DNA of 64,000 bases from Dysgonomonas sp. HDW5A (lineage in GTDB: Bacteria > Bacteroidota > Bacteroidia > Bacteroidales > Dysgonomonadaceae): positions 2,232,001 to 2,296,000 of the forward strand of contig NZ_CP049857.1 of the NCBI RefSeq assembly GCF_011299555.1, written 5' to 3'. The notes under the pieces are model-generated. The model saw only the letters and a list, made by a program, of their open reading frames with translations, had not been told where the DNA came from and did no database searches. This document shows positions 35,502 through 46,346 of the stretch, one piece after another; position 1 is the first letter of the stretch, and each line of letters opens with the position of its first letter. Position numbers and translations under genes: made by a program.

Positions 35502-37628
35502 ATGGCAAAAGTTTTAGATAACTTAAATAATACCCGAAATATCGGGATCATGGCTCACATTGATGCTGGTAAAACTACCACATCAGAACGTATTCTTTTC
35601 TATACAGGACTAACTCACAAGATTGGTGAAACTCATGATGGTACAGCCACTATGGACTGGATGGATCAGGAGCAAGAGCGTGGTATTACTATCACATCTG
35701 CTGCTACTACCACTCAATGGAAGTATGACAATGAGATGTATAAGATAAACTTGATTGATACTCCGGGACACGTTGACTTTACTGTAGAGGTAGAGCGTTC
35801 ATTGCGTGTGTTGGATGGAGCAATCGCTACATTTGATGCAGTATCAGGTGTTGAGCCTCAATCAGAAACAGTTTGGCGTCAAGCTGATAAATATGAAGTT
35901 CCACGTATTTGTTATGTGAACAAAATGGACCGTTCAGGTGCAAACTTCTTTGAAGTTGTTCGCCAAATTCGTGAGATGCTAGGAGCTAATCCGTGTCCTA
36001 TTCAAATACCGGTAGGTGCTGAAGAGAAATTCACAGGTATTGTGGATCTAGTGACTATGAAATCTTATTTCTGGCATGATGAGACTATGGGAGCAGATTA
36101 TCATGTGGAAGAAATTCCTGCTGATCTGTTAGCTGAAGCTCAAGAATGGAGAGAGAAAATGTTAGAATCAATCGCAGAATGTGATGATGTTTTGATGGAG
36201 AAATTCTTTGATGATCCTTCTACTATAACAGAAGATGAAATCAGAGTAGCTATCCGAAAAGGAACATTGGCTATGCAGATTACTCCAATGTTGTGTGGTT
36301 CTTCTTTCAAAAATAAAGGAGTTCAGCCATTGTTGGATTCTGTTTGTGCATACTTGCCAAGTCCGATGGATACTCCTGCAATTGAAGGTGTAGATCCAGA
36401 AGATTCTGAAAAAGTAATTGTACGTCATCCAAGTCCGGACGAACCATTTTGTGCTTTGGCATTTAAAATTGCTACAGACCCATTCGTAGGTCGTCTTTGT
36501 TTCTTCCGTGTTTATTCAGGGGAATTACATGCCGGTTCTTATGTATACAATACACGTTCAGGTAAAAAAGAACGTATCTCACGTTTGTTCCAGATGCACT
36601 CAAACAAACAAAACCCTAAAGAGGTGATTGGTTGTGGTGATATTGGTGCAGGTGTAGGTTTTAAAGATATTCGTACCGGAGATACTCTTTGTGACGAAAA
36701 TCATCCTATCACACTTGAGGCAATGGATTTCCCAGATCCAGTAATCGGTATCTCTATTGAGCCTAAAACTCAAAAAGATGTTGATAAATTGGCTAATGGT
36801 TTAGCTAAACTATCTGAAGAAGATCCAACATTCCGTGTGCATACAGACGAGGATTCAGGTCAAACTATCATCGAAGGTATGGGTGAGCTTCACCTAGATG
36901 TTCTTATTGAGCGTTTGAAGCGTGAGTTTAAAGTAGAATGTAACCAAGGACGCCCTCAGGTATCTTATAAAGAGGCAATTACTGAAACAGTTGAGCTTCG
37001 CGAAGTTTATAAGAAACAATCAGGAGGTCGTGGTAAATTTGCTGATATCATTGTTAAAGTGGGTCCTGCTGATGCAGACTTCGAAGGTTCTCTTCAATTT
37101 GTTGATGAGGTGAAAGGTGGTAATATTCCTAAGGAATTTGTACCTTCAGTTCAAAAAGGATTTTTGAACTCTATGAAGAATGGTGTTTTGGCTGGTTTTG
37201 CTTTAGATAAAATGAAAGTTACTTTGGTTGACGGATCATTCCACCCTGTGGATTCGGATCAGTTGTCATTTGAGCTTTGTGCTAGATTTGCATTTAAGTC
37301 GGCATCAGAAAAAGCTCGTCCTGTATTACTTGAGCCAATCATGAAACTTGAGGTGGTAACACCAGAAGAAAGCATGGGTGATGTGATCGGTGACTTGAAC
37401 AAGCGTCGTGGACAGGTAGAAGGAATGGAATCAAGCCGTTCTGGAGCTCGTATTGTTAAGGCAAAAGTTCCATTAGCTGAAATGTTCGGCTATGTAACTT
37501 CATTGAGAACGATTACTTCGGGTCGTGCAACATCAGCAATGGTGTTTGATCACTACGCAGAAGTGTCTTCTTCGATTGCTAAACAAGTCTTGACTGAATG
37601 TCAAGGTCGAGTAGATCTTATTAAATAA
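35502..37628 (+). CDS. fusA: Elongation factor G
   Basis: GTPase that drives translocation. The 708-residue protein has the G1 motif AHIDAGKTT (18-26), the effector [17 protein letters not shown]3 DTPGHVDFT and G4 NKMD, followed by the domain II-V sequence through to the domain V region around [13 protein letters not shown]. The position downstream of rpsG is ancestral. Unlike E. coli, no tuf gene follows; the next gene is rpsJ after 92 bases with a strong hairpin. This is the canonical copy of EF-G by gene order. Confidence 0.98.
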   Translation: MAKVLDNLNNTRNIGIMAHIDAGKTTTSERILFYTGLTHKIGETHDGTATMDWMDQEQERGITITSAATTTQWKYDNEMYKINLIDTPGHVDFTVEVERSLRVLDGAIATFDAVSGVEPQSETVWRQADKYEVPRICYVNKMDRSGANFFEVVRQIREMLGANPCPIQIPVGAEEKFTGIVDLVTMKSYFWHDETMGADYHVEEIPADLLAEAQEWREKMLESIAECDDVLMEKFFDDPSTITEDEIRVAIRKGTLAMQITPMLCGSSFKNKGVQPLLDSVCAYLPSPMDTPAIEGVDPEDSEKVIVRHPSPDEPFCALAFKIATDPFVGRLCFFRVYSGELHAGSYVYNTRSGKKERISRLFQMHSNKQNPKEVIGCGDIGAGVGFKDIRTGDTLCDENHPITLEAMDFPDPVIGISIEPKTQKDVDKLANGLAKLSEEDPTFRVHTDEDSGQTIIEGMGELHLDVLIERLKREFKVECNQGRPQVSYKEAITETVELREVYKKQSGGRGKFADIIVKVGPADADFEGSLQFVDEVKGGNIPKEFVPSVQKGFLNSMKNGVLAGFALDKMKVTLVDGSFHPVDSDQLSFELCARFAFKSASEKARPVLLEPIMKLEVVTPEESMGDVIGDLNKRRGQVEGMESSRSGARIVKAKVPLAEMFGYVTSLRTITSGRATSAMVFDHYAEVSSSIAKQVLTECQGRVDLIK

Positions 37629-37641
37629 GAAAAACTGTTTT

Positions 37642-37681
37642 GCAAACTGTGGTTAGTAAATGACTCTTAATCACGGTTTGC
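37642..37681 (+). promoter_or_regulatory. Hairpin between fusA and rpsJ (candidate regulator of the S10 segment)
   Basis: GCAAACTGTGGTTA (37642-37655) pairs with TAATCACGGTTTGC (37668-37681) over 14 positions with two G-U pairs and a 12-base loop. There is no T run, so it is not a simple terminator. It lies 40 bases before rpsJ, where an S10-leader type regulator or an RNA processing site would sit. Confidence 0.5.
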
Positions 37682-37720
37682 ATTACTATATAAAAACAAC
37701 CCTTAATTTAAAAGACTGAA

Positions 37721-38026
37721 ATGAGTCAAAAAATTAGAATCAAACTGAAATCTTACGATTACAACCTGGTTGACAAATCAGCTGAGAAAATCGTGAAGAC
37801 AGTTAAAGCTACGGGTGCTGTGGTTAGTGGACCAATTCCATTGCCTACTCACAAACGTATTTTTACTGTTAACCGTTCGACTTTCGTTAACAAAAAGTCA
37901 CGCGAACAATTTGAGCTATCTTCTTATAAGAGATTGATCGACATCTATAGCTCAACAGCTAAAACTGTAGATGCTTTGATGAAACTTGAATTACCAAGTG
38001 GTGTAGAAGTAGAAATTAAAGTTTGA
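37721..38026 (+). CDS. rpsJ: 30S ribosomal protein S10
   Basis: Head protein of the 30S subunit and, as NusE, a partner of NusB in antitermination. The 101-residue chain shows [35 protein letters not shown] (the loop that contacts 16S rRNA) and [11 protein letters not shown]. First gene of the S10 segment, 24 bases before rplC. Confidence 0.98.
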   Translation: MSQKIRIKLKSYDYNLVDKSAEKIVKTVKATGAVVSGPIPLPTHKRIFTVNRSTFVNKKSREQFELSSYKRLIDIYSSTAKTVDALMKLELPSGVEVEIKV

Positions 38027-38050
38027 TAAACACGTAAATCAATTAAAGAA

Positions 38051-38671
38051 ATGCCAGGATTATTAGGAAAAAAAATCGGAATGACATCCGTTTTCAGTGC
38101 CGAGGGAAAGAATGTTCCATGCACTGTTATCGAAGTGGGTCCTTGTGTTGTTACTCAAGTGAAAACTGTAGAAAATGACGGTTATGAAGCTGTTCAGATC
38201 GGTTTTGTTGATGCTAAAGATAAGCATACAAGCAAGCCTTTACAAGGTCACTTTAAAAAAGCAGGAGTAGCACCCAAAAGACACTTGGCCGAGTTCAAGT
38301 ATGAAGAGAAATACAATCTAGGAGACGTTATTACTGTAGACGGAATGTTTTCGTTGGATGATCCTTATTTGGATATAACGGGAGTGTCTAAAGGTAAAGG
38401 TTTTCAGGGGGTTGTTAAACGCCACGGCTTTGCTGGGGTTGGTCAGGCTACATTAGGACAACATAATCGTCTGCGTGCACCAGGTTCTATCGGAGCTTGT
38501 TCTTATCCAGCTAAGGTATTCAAAGGAACAAGAATGGGTGGACAAATGGGTAACAAGCAAGTTACTGTACAAAATCTCGTGCTTATTAAGATAATTCCGG
38601 AACACAACCTTTTATTAATCAAAGGTTCTATCCCGGGTAGTAAAGGTTCAATCGTTAGAATAGAAAGATAA
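38051..38671 (+). CDS. rplC: 50S ribosomal protein L3
   Basis: Early-assembly 50S protein near the peptidyl transferase centre. The 206-residue protein opens [16 protein letters not shown] and contains [17 protein letters not shown] and the conserved [13 protein letters not shown]. Its stop codon overlaps the rplD start (1 base, TAATG), showing translational coupling. Confidence 0.98.
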   Translation: MPGLLGKKIGMTSVFSAEGKNVPCTVIEVGPCVVTQVKTVENDGYEAVQIGFVDAKDKHTSKPLQGHFKKAGVAPKRHLAEFKYEEKYNLGDVITVDGMFSLDDPYLDITGVSKGKGFQGVVKRHGFAGVGQATLGQHNRLRAPGSIGACSYPAKVFKGTRMGGQMGNKQVTVQNLVLIKIIPEHNLLLIKGSIPGSKGSIVRIER

Positions 38672-39300
38672 TGGAGCTTAGTGTATTAAATATAAACGGT
38701 AAAGATACCGGCAAGAAAGTATCGTTGGACGATGCTATCTATGGAATTGAGCCTAACGACCATGTTCTTTGGTTAGATGTAAAGCAGTATTTGGCTAATC
38801 AACGTCAAGGTACTCATAAGTCTAAAGAAAGAAGTGAATTGTCGGGTAGTACACGTAAACTGATCAAACAAAAAGGTGGAGGTGGAGCTCGTCGTGGCGA
38901 TATCAAATCTCCTCTATTGGTTGGGGGTGCTCGTGTTTTTGGGCCAAAACCAAGAGATTATAGCTTTAAATTGAACAAGAAAGTGAAAGTTCTTGCTCGT
39001 AAATCAGCATTGGCATACAAAGCAATAGGGAATCAAATCGTAGTAGTCGAGGATTTCAATTTCGAAACTCCAAAAACAAAAGATTTTATTGCTTTGACTA
39101 ATAGTTTGCAAGTGGCTGATAAAAAGGTAGTTTTGGTTTTGTCGGATCAAAATAAAAACGTATATTTGTCGGCTCGTAATTTAGAGCGAGTTAAAGTTGT
39201 AACTGCTTCTGAGATAAATGCTTATACTATATTGAACTGTACTAGTTTGATATTGGCAGAATCTTCGATTGCGGTAATTGATAAACTTTTAAAAGCATAA
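38671..39300 (+). CDS. rplD: 50S ribosomal protein L4
   Basis: Lines the peptide exit tunnel; in E. coli it also represses the S10 operon. The 209-residue protein has the exit-tunnel loop with [19 protein letters not shown] and [29 protein letters not shown], both typical. It starts within the stop of rplC. Confidence 0.98.
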   Translation: MELSVLNINGKDTGKKVSLDDAIYGIEPNDHVLWLDVKQYLANQRQGTHKSKERSELSGSTRKLIKQKGGGGARRGDIKSPLLVGGARVFGPKPRDYSFKLNKKVKVLARKSALAYKAIGNQIVVVEDFNFETPKTKDFIALTNSLQVADKKVVLVLSDQNKNVYLSARNLERVKVVTASEINAYTILNCTSLILAESSIAVIDKLLKA

Positions 39301-39311
39301 GGAGGTAAAAA

Positions 39312-39605
39312 ATGGGTATTTTAATTAAACCAATTCTAACAGAAAAACAAACAGCGATCTCTGAGAAATTTCCGAATCGTTATGGTTTTCGTGTTGCTCC
39401 TAGTGCAAATAAGGTGGAAATCAAAAATGCAATAGAGCAAATTTACGGAGTGAAAGTAGATGTTGTGAACACAATGAACTATGCCGGGAAACGCAAAAGC
39501 CGTTTTACTAAAGCTGGTGTAGTTAGTGGAAAAACTCCTGCTTACAAGAAAGCAATCGTAACCTTGAAAGAAGGTGAAGTAATAGACTTTTTTAGTAATA
39601 TCTAA
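39312..39605 (+). CDS. rplW: 50S ribosomal protein L23
   Basis: Exit-site protein of the 50S subunit where trigger factor and the signal recognition particle dock. The 97-residue sequence opens MGILIKPILTEKQTAIS and has YGFRVAPSANKVEIKNAIE and VNTMNYAGKRKSR. A clear AGGAGG-like Shine-Dalgarno (GGAGG at 39301-39305) precedes the ATG, which is unusual for this genome type. Confidence 0.97.
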   Translation: MGILIKPILTEKQTAISEKFPNRYGFRVAPSANKVEIKNAIEQIYGVKVDVVNTMNYAGKRKSRFTKAGVVSGKTPAYKKAIVTLKEGEVIDFFSNI

Positions 39606-39613
39606 GATAAAAA

Positions 39614-40438
39614 ATGGCAGTACGTAAATTAAAGCCCACAACACCGGGGCAAAGACACAAAATTATTGGTACATTCGAAGAAATCACTGCAAGTGTACCA
39701 GAGAAATCTCTTGTAGTCGGAAAGAAAATTTCGGGTGGTCGTAACAATACTGGGAAAATGACAGTTCGCAACGTAGGTGGCGGTCATAAAAGAAAGTACA
39801 GACTAATCGATTTCAAGAGAACAAAAGACGGAGTACCTGCTACAGTGGCAACAATTGAATACGACCCGAATCGTTCGGCTCGTATTGCTTTGTTACATTA
39901 CGCAGACGGAGCAAAAGCTTATATGATTGCTCCTAATGGCCTGCAGGTAGGTCAAACAGTGATGTCAGGTGCTAATGCAGCGCCTGAGGTAGGAAATGCT
40001 TTGCCTTTGGCAAATATTCCTATTGGTACAGTAGTACATAATTTAGAATTACGCCCAGGACAAGGAGCGAAATTAGTTCGTTCGGCAGGGGGATTTGCAC
40101 AGTTAACTTCTCGCGAAGGAGACTATGCTATCGTTAGAATGCCTTCTGGTGAAACACGTAAAATACTTTCAGCTTGTAAAGCAACTGTAGGTAGTGTTGG
40201 TAACTCTGATCATGCACTTGAAAAATCAGGTAAAGCTGGTCGCTCTAGATGGCTTGGAAATCGTCCTCGTGTTAGAGGTGTAGTAATGAACCCTGTCGAT
40301 CACCCCATGGGTGGTGGTGAAGGTCGTGCTTCAGGAGGACACCCAAGATCACGTAAAGGATTGTATTCTAAAGGTCTTAAAACAAGAGCTCCAAAGAAAC
40401 ATTCTTCTAAGTATATAATTGAAAGAAGAAAGAAGTAA
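39614..40438 (+). CDS. rplB: 50S ribosomal protein L2
   Basis: One of the most conserved 50S proteins, needed for subunit association and peptidyl transfer. The 274-residue chain includes [38 protein letters not shown] and the C-terminal [20 protein letters not shown] with the critical His of the NPVDHP motif. Normal length. Confidence 0.99.
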   Translation: MAVRKLKPTTPGQRHKIIGTFEEITASVPEKSLVVGKKISGGRNNTGKMTVRNVGGGHKRKYRLIDFKRTKDGVPATVATIEYDPNRSARIALLHYADGAKAYMIAPNGLQVGQTVMSGANAAPEVGNALPLANIPIGTVVHNLELRPGQGAKLVRSAGGFAQLTSREGDYAIVRMPSGETRKILSACKATVGSVGNSDHALEKSGKAGRSRWLGNRPRVRGVVMNPVDHPMGGGEGRASGGHPRSRKGLYSKGLKTRAPKKHSSKYIIERRKK

Positions 40439-40459
40439 CCTGATTTAATTTAAAAAATT

Positions 40460-40729
40460 ATGAGTCGTTCGTTAAAAAAAGGCCCGTATATTAATGTAAA
40501 GCTTGAGAAAAAAGTTTTGGCTATGAATGAGTCAGGCAAAAAAGCTGTTGTTAAGACATGGGCAAGGGCTTCAATGATTTCTCCGGATTTTGTAGGTCAT
40601 ACTATAGCTGTACATAATGGAAATAAATTTATTCCTGTTTATGTAACAGAAAATATGGTAGGTCACAAATTAGGAGAATTTGCTCTAACTCGTACTTTCC
40701 GTGGACACGGTGGTAACAAGAAGAGATAA
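40460..40729 (+). CDS. rpsS: 30S ribosomal protein S19
   Basis: Head protein of the 30S subunit, forms a complex with S13. The 89-residue chain opens [19 protein letters not shown] and ends with [19 protein letters not shown], the family signature. It is followed by rplV after 49 bases. Confidence 0.98.
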   Translation: MSRSLKKGPYINVKLEKKVLAMNESGKKAVVKTWARASMISPDFVGHTIAVHNGNKFIPVYVTENMVGHKLGEFALTRTFRGHGGNKKR

Positions 40730-40778
40730 TCAAGCAAAAGCCAAAATTTATTCAACAAAAAAGAAACATTAATATAAA

Positions 40779-41186
40779 ATGGGTAAGAGAAAAAGAATAG
40801 CAGCTGACGCTAGAAAAGAAGCTAAACAAGCAGTTTCTTTAGCTAAGTTGAATAACGTTCCTACTTCACCACGTAAAATGCGCTTAGTTGCAGATATGGT
40901 GAGAGGTATGGAAGCGTTTAGAGCTCTTGGCGTTTTGAAATTCTCAAATAAAGAAGCGGCAGCAAGAGTTGAGAAATTGTTGCGTTCCTCTATTGCTAAC
41001 TGGGAAGCTAAAAATGAGCGTAAAGCCGAGAGTGGTGAACTTTATGTGTCTTCGATATATGTAGACGGAGGTGCGATGTTGAAAAGACTTCGTCCTGCTC
41101 CACAAGGTAGAGGTTACAGAATTCGTAAACGTTCGAATCATGTAACTATTACAGTTGATGCACTTAGTAATAAAAAACAAAATTAA
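40779..41186 (+). CDS. rplV: 50S ribosomal protein L22
   Basis: Exit-tunnel protein. The 135-residue sequence has [18 protein letters not shown] near the start and, in the tunnel hairpin, [20 protein letters not shown], followed by NHVTITVD. It carries a short basic N-terminal extension ([17 protein letters not shown]). Next gene after 9 bases. Confidence 0.97.
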   Translation: MGKRKRIAADARKEAKQAVSLAKLNNVPTSPRKMRLVADMVRGMEAFRALGVLKFSNKEAAARVEKLLRSSIANWEAKNERKAESGELYVSSIYVDGGAMLKRLRPAPQGRGYRIRKRSNHVTITVDALSNKKQN

Positions 41187-41195
41187 TTTAGCCAG

Positions 41196-41939
41196 ATGGG
41201 ACAAAAAATCAATCCGATAGCAAATCGTTTAGGTATAATAAGAGGATGGGATTCTAACTGGTACGGCGGCAATAACTACGGTGAAACTCTGTTAGAAGAT
41301 AGCAAAATCCGTAAATACTTAAATGCCCGCTTGGCAAAAGCTAGTGTATCTCGTATCGTGATCGAAAGAACTTTGAAACTTGTAACTATTACTGTATGTA
41401 CAGCTCGTCCTGGTATTATTATCGGAAAAGGCGGTCAGGAAGTAGACAAGCTAAAAGAGGAATTAAAGAAAATTACAGATAAAGATATTCAAATCAATAT
41501 ATTTGAAATCAAAAAACCTGAGTTAGATGCAGTAATTGTAGCTAATAATATCGCACGCCAGTTGGAAGGTAAAATTGCTTACCGTCGTGCAATCAAAATG
41601 GCTATAGCTTCAACTATCAGAATGGGTGCTGAAGGTATTAAAATTCAAATCTCTGGACGTTTGAACGGCGCTGAAATGGCTCGTTCTGAAATGTACAAAG
41701 AAGGAAGAACTCCGCTTCACACATTCCGTGCTGATATTGATTATGCTCATGCTGAGGCTTTGACTAAAGTTGGTTTGCTCGGTATCAAAGTATGGATTTG
41801 TCGTGGAGAAATTTATGGCAAGAAAGACCTTGCTCCATCATTTGTAGTATCTAAAGAACCATCTTCTTCTCAAAACAGAGGAAATGATAATCGTAGATCA
41901 AACGATGGTAGAGGTTTCAAGAAAGGAAAGAGAAAATAA
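41196..41939 (+). CDS. rpsC: 30S ribosomal protein S3
   Basis: Part of the mRNA entry site and helicase activity of the 30S subunit. The 247-residue protein has the KH domain with [20 protein letters not shown] and the C-terminal domain [20 protein letters not shown] and [11 protein letters not shown]. It ends in an Arg/Asn/Lys-rich tail ([20 protein letters not shown]), longer than in E. coli, similar in flavour to the RluB extension at 56 kb. Confidence 0.98.
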   Translation: MGQKINPIANRLGIIRGWDSNWYGGNNYGETLLEDSKIRKYLNARLAKASVSRIVIERTLKLVTITVCTARPGIIIGKGGQEVDKLKEELKKITDKDIQINIFEIKKPELDAVIVANNIARQLEGKIAYRRAIKMAIASTIRMGAEGIKIQISGRLNGAEMARSEMYKEGRTPLHTFRADIDYAHAEALTKVGLLGIKVWICRGEIYGKKDLAPSFVVSKEPSSSQNRGNDNRRSNDGRGFKKGKRK

Positions 41940-41960
41940 GAATTAAACATTTGAAAAAAG

Positions 41961-42392
41961 ATGTTACAACCGAAGAAAACAAAATTTAGAAGACAGCAAA
42001 AAGGTCGCATGAAAGGTAATGCCCAAAGAGGCAGCCAACTTGCTTTCGGTTCGTTCGGTATCAAGACCCTTGAGACCAAATGGATTACCGGACGTCAGAT
42101 CGAAGCGGCTCGTATTGCTGTAACTCGTTACATGCAACGTCAAGGTCAGGTTTGGGTGAGAATTTTCCCAGATAAGCCTATTACAAAGAAACCTGCTGAA
42201 GTGCGTATGGGTAAGGGTAAGGGTTCGCCAGAAGGATTTGTGGCGCCTGTTACTCCAGGAAGAATGATTTTCGAAATCGAAGGTGTATCTTTTGAAGTAG
42301 CTAAAGAAGCATTACGCTTGGCTGCTCAAAAATTACCAGTAACTACAAAATTTGTAGTACGCAGAGATTATGATTTAACTCAAAATTCTTAA
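41961..42392 (+). CDS. rplP: 50S ribosomal protein L16
   Basis: Protein near the A-site tRNA on the 50S subunit. The 143-residue chain opens [19 protein letters not shown] and includes [20 protein letters not shown] and the [16 protein letters not shown] motif. Normal position between rpsC and rpmC. Confidence 0.98.
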   Translation: MLQPKKTKFRRQQKGRMKGNAQRGSQLAFGSFGIKTLETKWITGRQIEAARIAVTRYMQRQGQVWVRIFPDKPITKKPAEVRMGKGKGSPEGFVAPVTPGRMIFEIEGVSFEVAKEALRLAAQKLPVTTKFVVRRDYDLTQNS

Positions 42393-42397
42393 GCACT

Positions 42398-42595
42398 ATG
42401 AAAATTGCAGAAGTAAAAGAATTGTCCGATAAGGATTTAGCAGAAAGATTGAATGTCGAAAAACTGGCATTGGATCAATTAGTTTTGAACCACAGTGTGA
42501 CTCCATTGGATAACCCTGCTAAGATTAAAGAAAAGCGTCGTGATATCGCTCGTATCTTGACAGTGTTGCGTCAAAGAGAAATAAATAAAAAGTAA
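42398..42595 (+). CDS. rpmC: 50S ribosomal protein L29
   Basis: Small helical protein at the exit site. The 65-residue sequence MKIAEVKELSDKDLAERLNV ends with IKEKRRDIARILTVLRQREI, the typical two-helix layout. It begins 5 bases after rplP. Confidence 0.95.
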   Translation: MKIAEVKELSDKDLAERLNVEKLALDQLVLNHSVTPLDNPAKIKEKRRDIARILTVLRQREINKK

Positions 42596-42604
42596 TAAGA
42601 GCTG

Positions 42605-42862
42605 ATGGAAACTAGAAATTTAAGAAAAGAAAGAATCGGGGTCGTTTTCAGTAATAAAATGGATAAGACCGTTACTGTTGCTGTAAAATGGAAAGAAAAA
42701 CACCCTATCTACGGGAAGTTCGTTAATAAAACGAAGAAATTTCATGCTCATGATGAAAAAAACGAGTGTAACATCGGTGATACTGTAAGAATCATGGAAA
42801 CTCGTCCTTTGAGCAAACTAAAAAGATGGAGATTAATCGAAATAATCGAAAGGGCTAAATAA
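42605..42862 (+). CDS. rpsQ: 30S ribosomal protein S17
   Basis: Primary 16S-binding OB-fold protein. The 85-residue sequence has [38 protein letters not shown] and [20 protein letters not shown], the family signature. One base separates it from rplN. Confidence 0.97.
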   Translation: METRNLRKERIGVVFSNKMDKTVTVAVKWKEKHPIYGKFVNKTKKFHAHDEKNECNIGDTVRIMETRPLSKLKRWRLIEIIERAK

Positions 42863-42863
42863 A

Positions 42864-43229
42864 ATGATACAACAAGAATCAAGATTAGTAGTAACGGACA
42901 ACAGTGGAGCTAGAGAGGCTCTATGTATTCGCGTACTAGGAGGCACAAGAAGACGCTATGCATCTGTAGGAGATATTATAGTAGTTGCTATCAAGAATGT
43001 GATCCCTTCAAGTGATGTTAAGAAAGGTGCAGTAACTAAAGCAATGGTTGTTCGTACAAAAAAAGAAGTACGTAGAGCTGACGGATCATACATCCGTTTT
43101 GATGACAATGCTTGTGTATTGTTAAATGCTGCCGGTGAAATCAGAGGAAGCCGTATTTTCGGACCGGTAGCAAGAGAATTGCGTTCGGTAAATATGAAAA
43201 TCGTTTCTTTAGCACCAGAGGTACTTTAA
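42864..43229 (+). CDS. rplN: 50S ribosomal protein L14
   Basis: Intersubunit-bridge protein, binding site of the silencing factor RsfS. The 121-residue chain opens [20 protein letters not shown] and has [29 protein letters not shown]. Standard length. Confidence 0.98.
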   Translation: MIQQESRLVVTDNSGAREALCIRVLGGTRRRYASVGDIIVVAIKNVIPSSDVKKGAVTKAMVVRTKKEVRRADGSYIRFDDNACVLLNAAGEIRGSRIFGPVARELRSVNMKIVSLAPEVL

Positions 43230-43250
43230 TCTAAATAAATCTAGACGGTA

Positions 43251-43568
43251 ATGAGTAAGTTACATATAAAGAAAGGTGACATCGTTTATGTGAACACCGG
43301 TACAGACAAAGGCAAGACAGGTCGCGTTGTTAAAGTCATTATTGACAAACAACGTGCCATTGTTGAAGGTCTGAACATGGTATCTAAGCATACTAAGCCT
43401 AATGCGAAAAATCCTCAAGGAGGTATTGAGAAAGTAGAAGCTCCTATTCATATATCTAACCTGAATGTGGTTGATCCTGAATCAGGAAAACCAACCAGAG
43501 TAGGTCGTAAAGAATTGAATGGTAAGCTAGTGCGTTATTCTAAAAAAACAGGGAAGGAGATTAAATAA
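43251..43568 (+). CDS. rplX: 50S ribosomal protein L24
   Basis: Assembly initiator of the 50S subunit. The 105-residue chain carries a KOW motif ([20 protein letters not shown]) and [20 protein letters not shown]. Its stop overlaps the rplE start (TAATG, 1 base). Confidence 0.97.
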   Translation: MSKLHIKKGDIVYVNTGTDKGKTGRVVKVIIDKQRAIVEGLNMVSKHTKPNAKNPQGGIEKVEAPIHISNLNVVDPESGKPTRVGRKELNGKLVRYSKKTGKEIK

Positions 43569-44131
43569 TGAGCAATACAACAACTCTTAAAACAGAATAT
43601 AAAGATCGTATTGTTTCTTCTCTGATGAAAGAATTCGGTTATAAGTCGTCAATGCAAGTTCCTGTTCTTAAAAAGATTGTTATCAATCAAGGTTTAGGAA
43701 TAGCAGTTGCTGATAAAAAGATCATAGAAACAGCAATCAATGAATTGAGTGCTATTACAGGTCAAAAAGCTGTAGCTACAGTATCTAAGAAAGATATTTC
43801 GAACTTTAAGTTACGTAAAAAAATGCCTATTGGTGTAATGGTAACATTGCGTCATAACCAAATGTACGAATTTTTGGAAAGACTTGTAAAAGTTGCACTT
43901 CCTCGTATTCGTGACTTCAAAGGTATCGAAAGCAAACTTGATGGTCGTGGTAACTATACATTAGGTATCCAAGAGCAAATCATTTTCCCTGAAATTAATA
44001 TCGATGCAATTAACAAAATTCTGGGAATGAATATTACCTTTGTAACTTCTGCGAAAACAGATGAAGAAGGCTATGCTCTTTTGAGAGAATTTGGTTTACC
44101 ATTTAAGAACGCAAAAAAAGAATTGATATAA
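43568..44131 (+). CDS. rplE: 50S ribosomal protein L5
   Basis: 5S rRNA-binding protein of the central protuberance. The 187-residue chain has [58 protein letters not shown] and the C-terminal [11 protein letters not shown]. Coupled to rplX by overlap; rpsN follows after 1 base. Confidence 0.98.
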   Translation: MSNTTTLKTEYKDRIVSSLMKEFGYKSSMQVPVLKKIVINQGLGIAVADKKIIETAINELSAITGQKAVATVSKKDISNFKLRKKMPIGVMVTLRHNQMYEFLERLVKVALPRIRDFKGIESKLDGRGNYTLGIQEQIIFPEINIDAINKILGMNITFVTSAKTDEEGYALLREFGLPFKNAKKELI

Positions 44132-44132
44132 G

Positions 44133-44402
44133 ATGGCAAAAGAATCAATGAAAGCCCGTGAGGTTAAAAGAGCAAAATTAGTAGCTAAATATGCAGCTAA
44201 AAGAGCTCAATTGAAGTCTGAAGGAGATTACGAAGGTCTTCAAGCTCTGCCTAAGAATGCGTCTCCAGTTCGTCTACACAACAGATGTAGTATGACTGGT
44301 CGTCCAAAAGGGTATTTACGCCAATTTGGAATTTCTCGTATTCAATTTAGAGAAATGGCTTCTAAAGGCTTAATACCAGGTATCAAAAAAGCTAGCTGGT
44401 AA
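44133..44402 (+). CDS. rpsN: 30S ribosomal protein S14, zinc-free form
   Basis: Protein of the 30S head. At 89 residues it is the long form. It ends with [20 protein letters not shown] and [25 protein letters not shown]. Only a single Cys is present, so it lacks the CxxC...CxxC zinc ribbon of the short, zinc-binding S14. A 67-base spacer with a TTCCG/CGGAA hairpin (44434-44448) follows before rpsH. Confidence 0.97.
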   Translation: MAKESMKAREVKRAKLVAKYAAKRAQLKSEGDYEGLQALPKNASPVRLHNRCSMTGRPKGYLRQFGISRIQFREMASKGLIPGIKKASW

Positions 44403-44469
44403 TACACAGAATTTTTTTTAGAATTAAATATTGTTCCGGGTTTCGGAATTAATTTAAATCAATTTTATA

Positions 44470-44865
44470 ATGACAGATCCAATAGCAGATTATTTGACGC
44501 GCTTGAGAAACGCCATCATGGCTAAGCACAGAGTGGTAGAAATACCAGCGTCAAATTTGAAAAAAGAAATCACAAAGATTCTTTTTGAAAAAGGCTACAT
44601 ACTTAACTATAAGTTTGTAGAAGAAGGTCCTCAAGGTTCAATAAAAATTGCCTTGAAATATGACCCCGTAAATAAAGTGAATGCGATAAAGAAATTGATT
44701 CGTATCTCAACTCCAGGTCTTCGTAAGTATACAGGATACAAAGAAATGCCAAGAGTCCTTAATGGTCTTGGTATTGCTGTATTGTCTACCTCTAAAGGTA
44801 TTATGACTGACAAAGAAGCTCGCGGTTTGAAAGTGGGTGGAGAAGTTTTATGTTATGTTTATTAA
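44470..44865 (+). CDS. rpsH: 30S ribosomal protein S8
   Basis: Central-domain 16S rRNA-binding protein; in E. coli it represses the spc operon by binding its mRNA. The 131-residue chain opens [20 protein letters not shown] and ends with [18 protein letters not shown] and GGEVLCYVY. The larger-than-usual spacer before it may hold a regulatory hairpin. Confidence 0.98.
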   Translation: MTDPIADYLTRLRNAIMAKHRVVEIPASNLKKEITKILFEKGYILNYKFVEEGPQGSIKIALKYDPVNKVNAIKKLIRISTPGLRKYTGYKEMPRVLNGLGIAVLSTSKGIMTDKEARGLKVGGEVLCYVY

Positions 44866-44882
44866 TTAAGAGGAGGTATACT

Positions 44883-45437
44883 ATGTCAAGAATTGGAAAA
44901 TTACCTATAACTATCCCTGCGGGAGTTACCGTAAGTGTGGATAAAGACAATTTGGTTACCGTAAAAGGTGCAAAAGGTGAATTAACTCAAAGTGTAAATC
45001 CTGATATCAAAGTTTCTGTTGACGCTGATGTGTTGACGGTTACTCGTCCAACTGATGAAAAAGAGCATCGTGCGTTGCATGGTCTTTACAGATCGTTGAT
45101 AAATAACATGGTTATTGGAGTTTCTGAAGGATATCGTAAAGAGTTAGAATTAGTAGGGGTTGGTTATCGTGCATCTAATGCAGGACAACAATTAGACCTT
45201 TCTCTAGGTTATACTCACAACATTCATATGTTGTTACCAAAAGAGATAATCATAGAAACTAAATCTGAGAGAAATAAGAATCCTCTAATCATTTTAGAAT
45301 CTTGCGATAAAGAGCTTATCGGTATGGTGTGTGCTAAAATCCGTTCATTCCGTAAACCAGAACCTTATAAAGGTAAAGGTATTCGTTTTGTGGGTGAAGT
45401 TATACGTCGTAAGTCTGGTAAATCGGCAGGTAAATAA
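44883..45437 (+). CDS. rplF: 50S ribosomal protein L6
   Basis: Protein near the sarcin-ricin loop. The start is set at 44883 (MSRIGKLPITIPAGVTV), which gives 184 residues and is preceded by a strong AGGAGG Shine-Dalgarno at 44871-44876; the frame is open further upstream (44850) but that part overlaps rpsH and does not resemble L6. The C-terminus KPEPYKGKGIRFVGEVIRRK is diagnostic. Confidence 0.97.
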   Translation: MSRIGKLPITIPAGVTVSVDKDNLVTVKGAKGELTQSVNPDIKVSVDADVLTVTRPTDEKEHRALHGLYRSLINNMVIGVSEGYRKELELVGVGYRASNAGQQLDLSLGYTHNIHMLLPKEIIIETKSERNKNPLIILESCDKELIGMVCAKIRSFRKPEPYKGKGIRFVGEVIRRKSGKSAGK

Positions 45438-45458
45438 TTTACGTAAACTGTAAAAATC

Positions 45459-45803
45459 ATGACAACGAAGACAGATAGAAGAAATAAGATAAAGTTAGAT
45501 GTACGTAGTAAAATACAAGGTACAACTGAACGTCCACGTTTGACAGTTTTCAGAAGTAACAAGCAAATTTATGCTCAGGTTATCGACGATTTAACTGGAA
45601 AAACTCTAGCTTCTGCTTCTTCTCTTAAATTGAGTGAAAAAGCTCCTAAGAAAGAGATTGCGGCTAAAGTAGGTGAACTAGTAGCTAAGGCTGCTCAAGA
45701 AGCAGGCATTACATCTGTAGTATTTGACCGAAATGGTTATTTATACCACGGTAGAGTTAAAGAAATGGCAGATGCTGCCCGTAAAGGTGGACTTAAATTT
45801 TAA
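45459..45803 (+). CDS. rplR: 50S ribosomal protein L18
   Basis: 5S rRNA-binding protein. The 114-residue chain has [20 protein letters not shown] and the C-terminal [20 protein letters not shown], both standard. It precedes rpsE by 5 bases. Confidence 0.97.
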   Translation: MTTKTDRRNKIKLDVRSKIQGTTERPRLTVFRSNKQIYAQVIDDLTGKTLASASSLKLSEKAPKKEIAAKVGELVAKAAQEAGITSVVFDRNGYLYHGRVKEMADAARKGGLKF

Positions 45804-45808
45804 TACAA

Positions 45809-46327
45809 ATGGCAGGAATTAATAATAAAGTAAAATCGACCAACGATATCGAACTGAAGGACAGATTGGTGGCTATCAATCGTGTTACAAAAGTAACAAA
45901 GGGTGGTCGTACGTTCAGTTTCGCAGCTATCGTCGTTGTAGGTAACGAAGATGGTATAGTTGGTTGGGGCCTAGGTAAAGCCGGTGAGGTGACTACAGCC
46001 ATTGCCAAAGGAGTTGAAGCTGCTAAGAAAAACCTGATCAAAGTTCCGGTTTTGAAAGGAACTATCCCTCACGAACAAGTTGCTCGTTTTGGAGGATCAG
46101 AAGTTTTCATCAAACCAGCTTCTCCCGGTACAGGAGTAAAAGCAGGAGGTGCGATGCGTGCTGTGCTTGAAAGTGTTGGTGTAACTGACGTTCTTGCAAA
46201 ATCTAAAGGTTCTTCTAACCCTCACAACTTAGTGAAGGCTACAATTGAAGCTTTAGGTGAACTAAGAGATGCGTATACTGTTGCTCAAAACAGAGGAGTG
46301 TCTATGGAAAAAGTGTTTAAAGGTTAA
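45809..46327 (+). CDS. rpsE: 30S ribosomal protein S5
   Basis: mRNA-entry and fidelity protein, site of spectinomycin resistance. The 172-residue chain contains [60 protein letters not shown], the expected S5 and S5-C domains. Confidence 0.98.
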   Translation: MAGINNKVKSTNDIELKDRLVAINRVTKVTKGGRTFSFAAIVVVGNEDGIVGWGLGKAGEVTTAIAKGVEAAKKNLIKVPVLKGTIPHEQVARFGGSEVFIKPASPGTGVKAGGAMRAVLESVGVTDVLAKSKGSSNPHNLVKATIEALGELRDAYTVAQNRGVSMEKVFKG

Positions 46328-46346
46328 TTTGCAAGAAAACAAAATT

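Noticed and set aside
40944-41204. Minus-strand frame across rplV
   Set aside because: Overlaps two certain ribosomal protein genes on the other strand.
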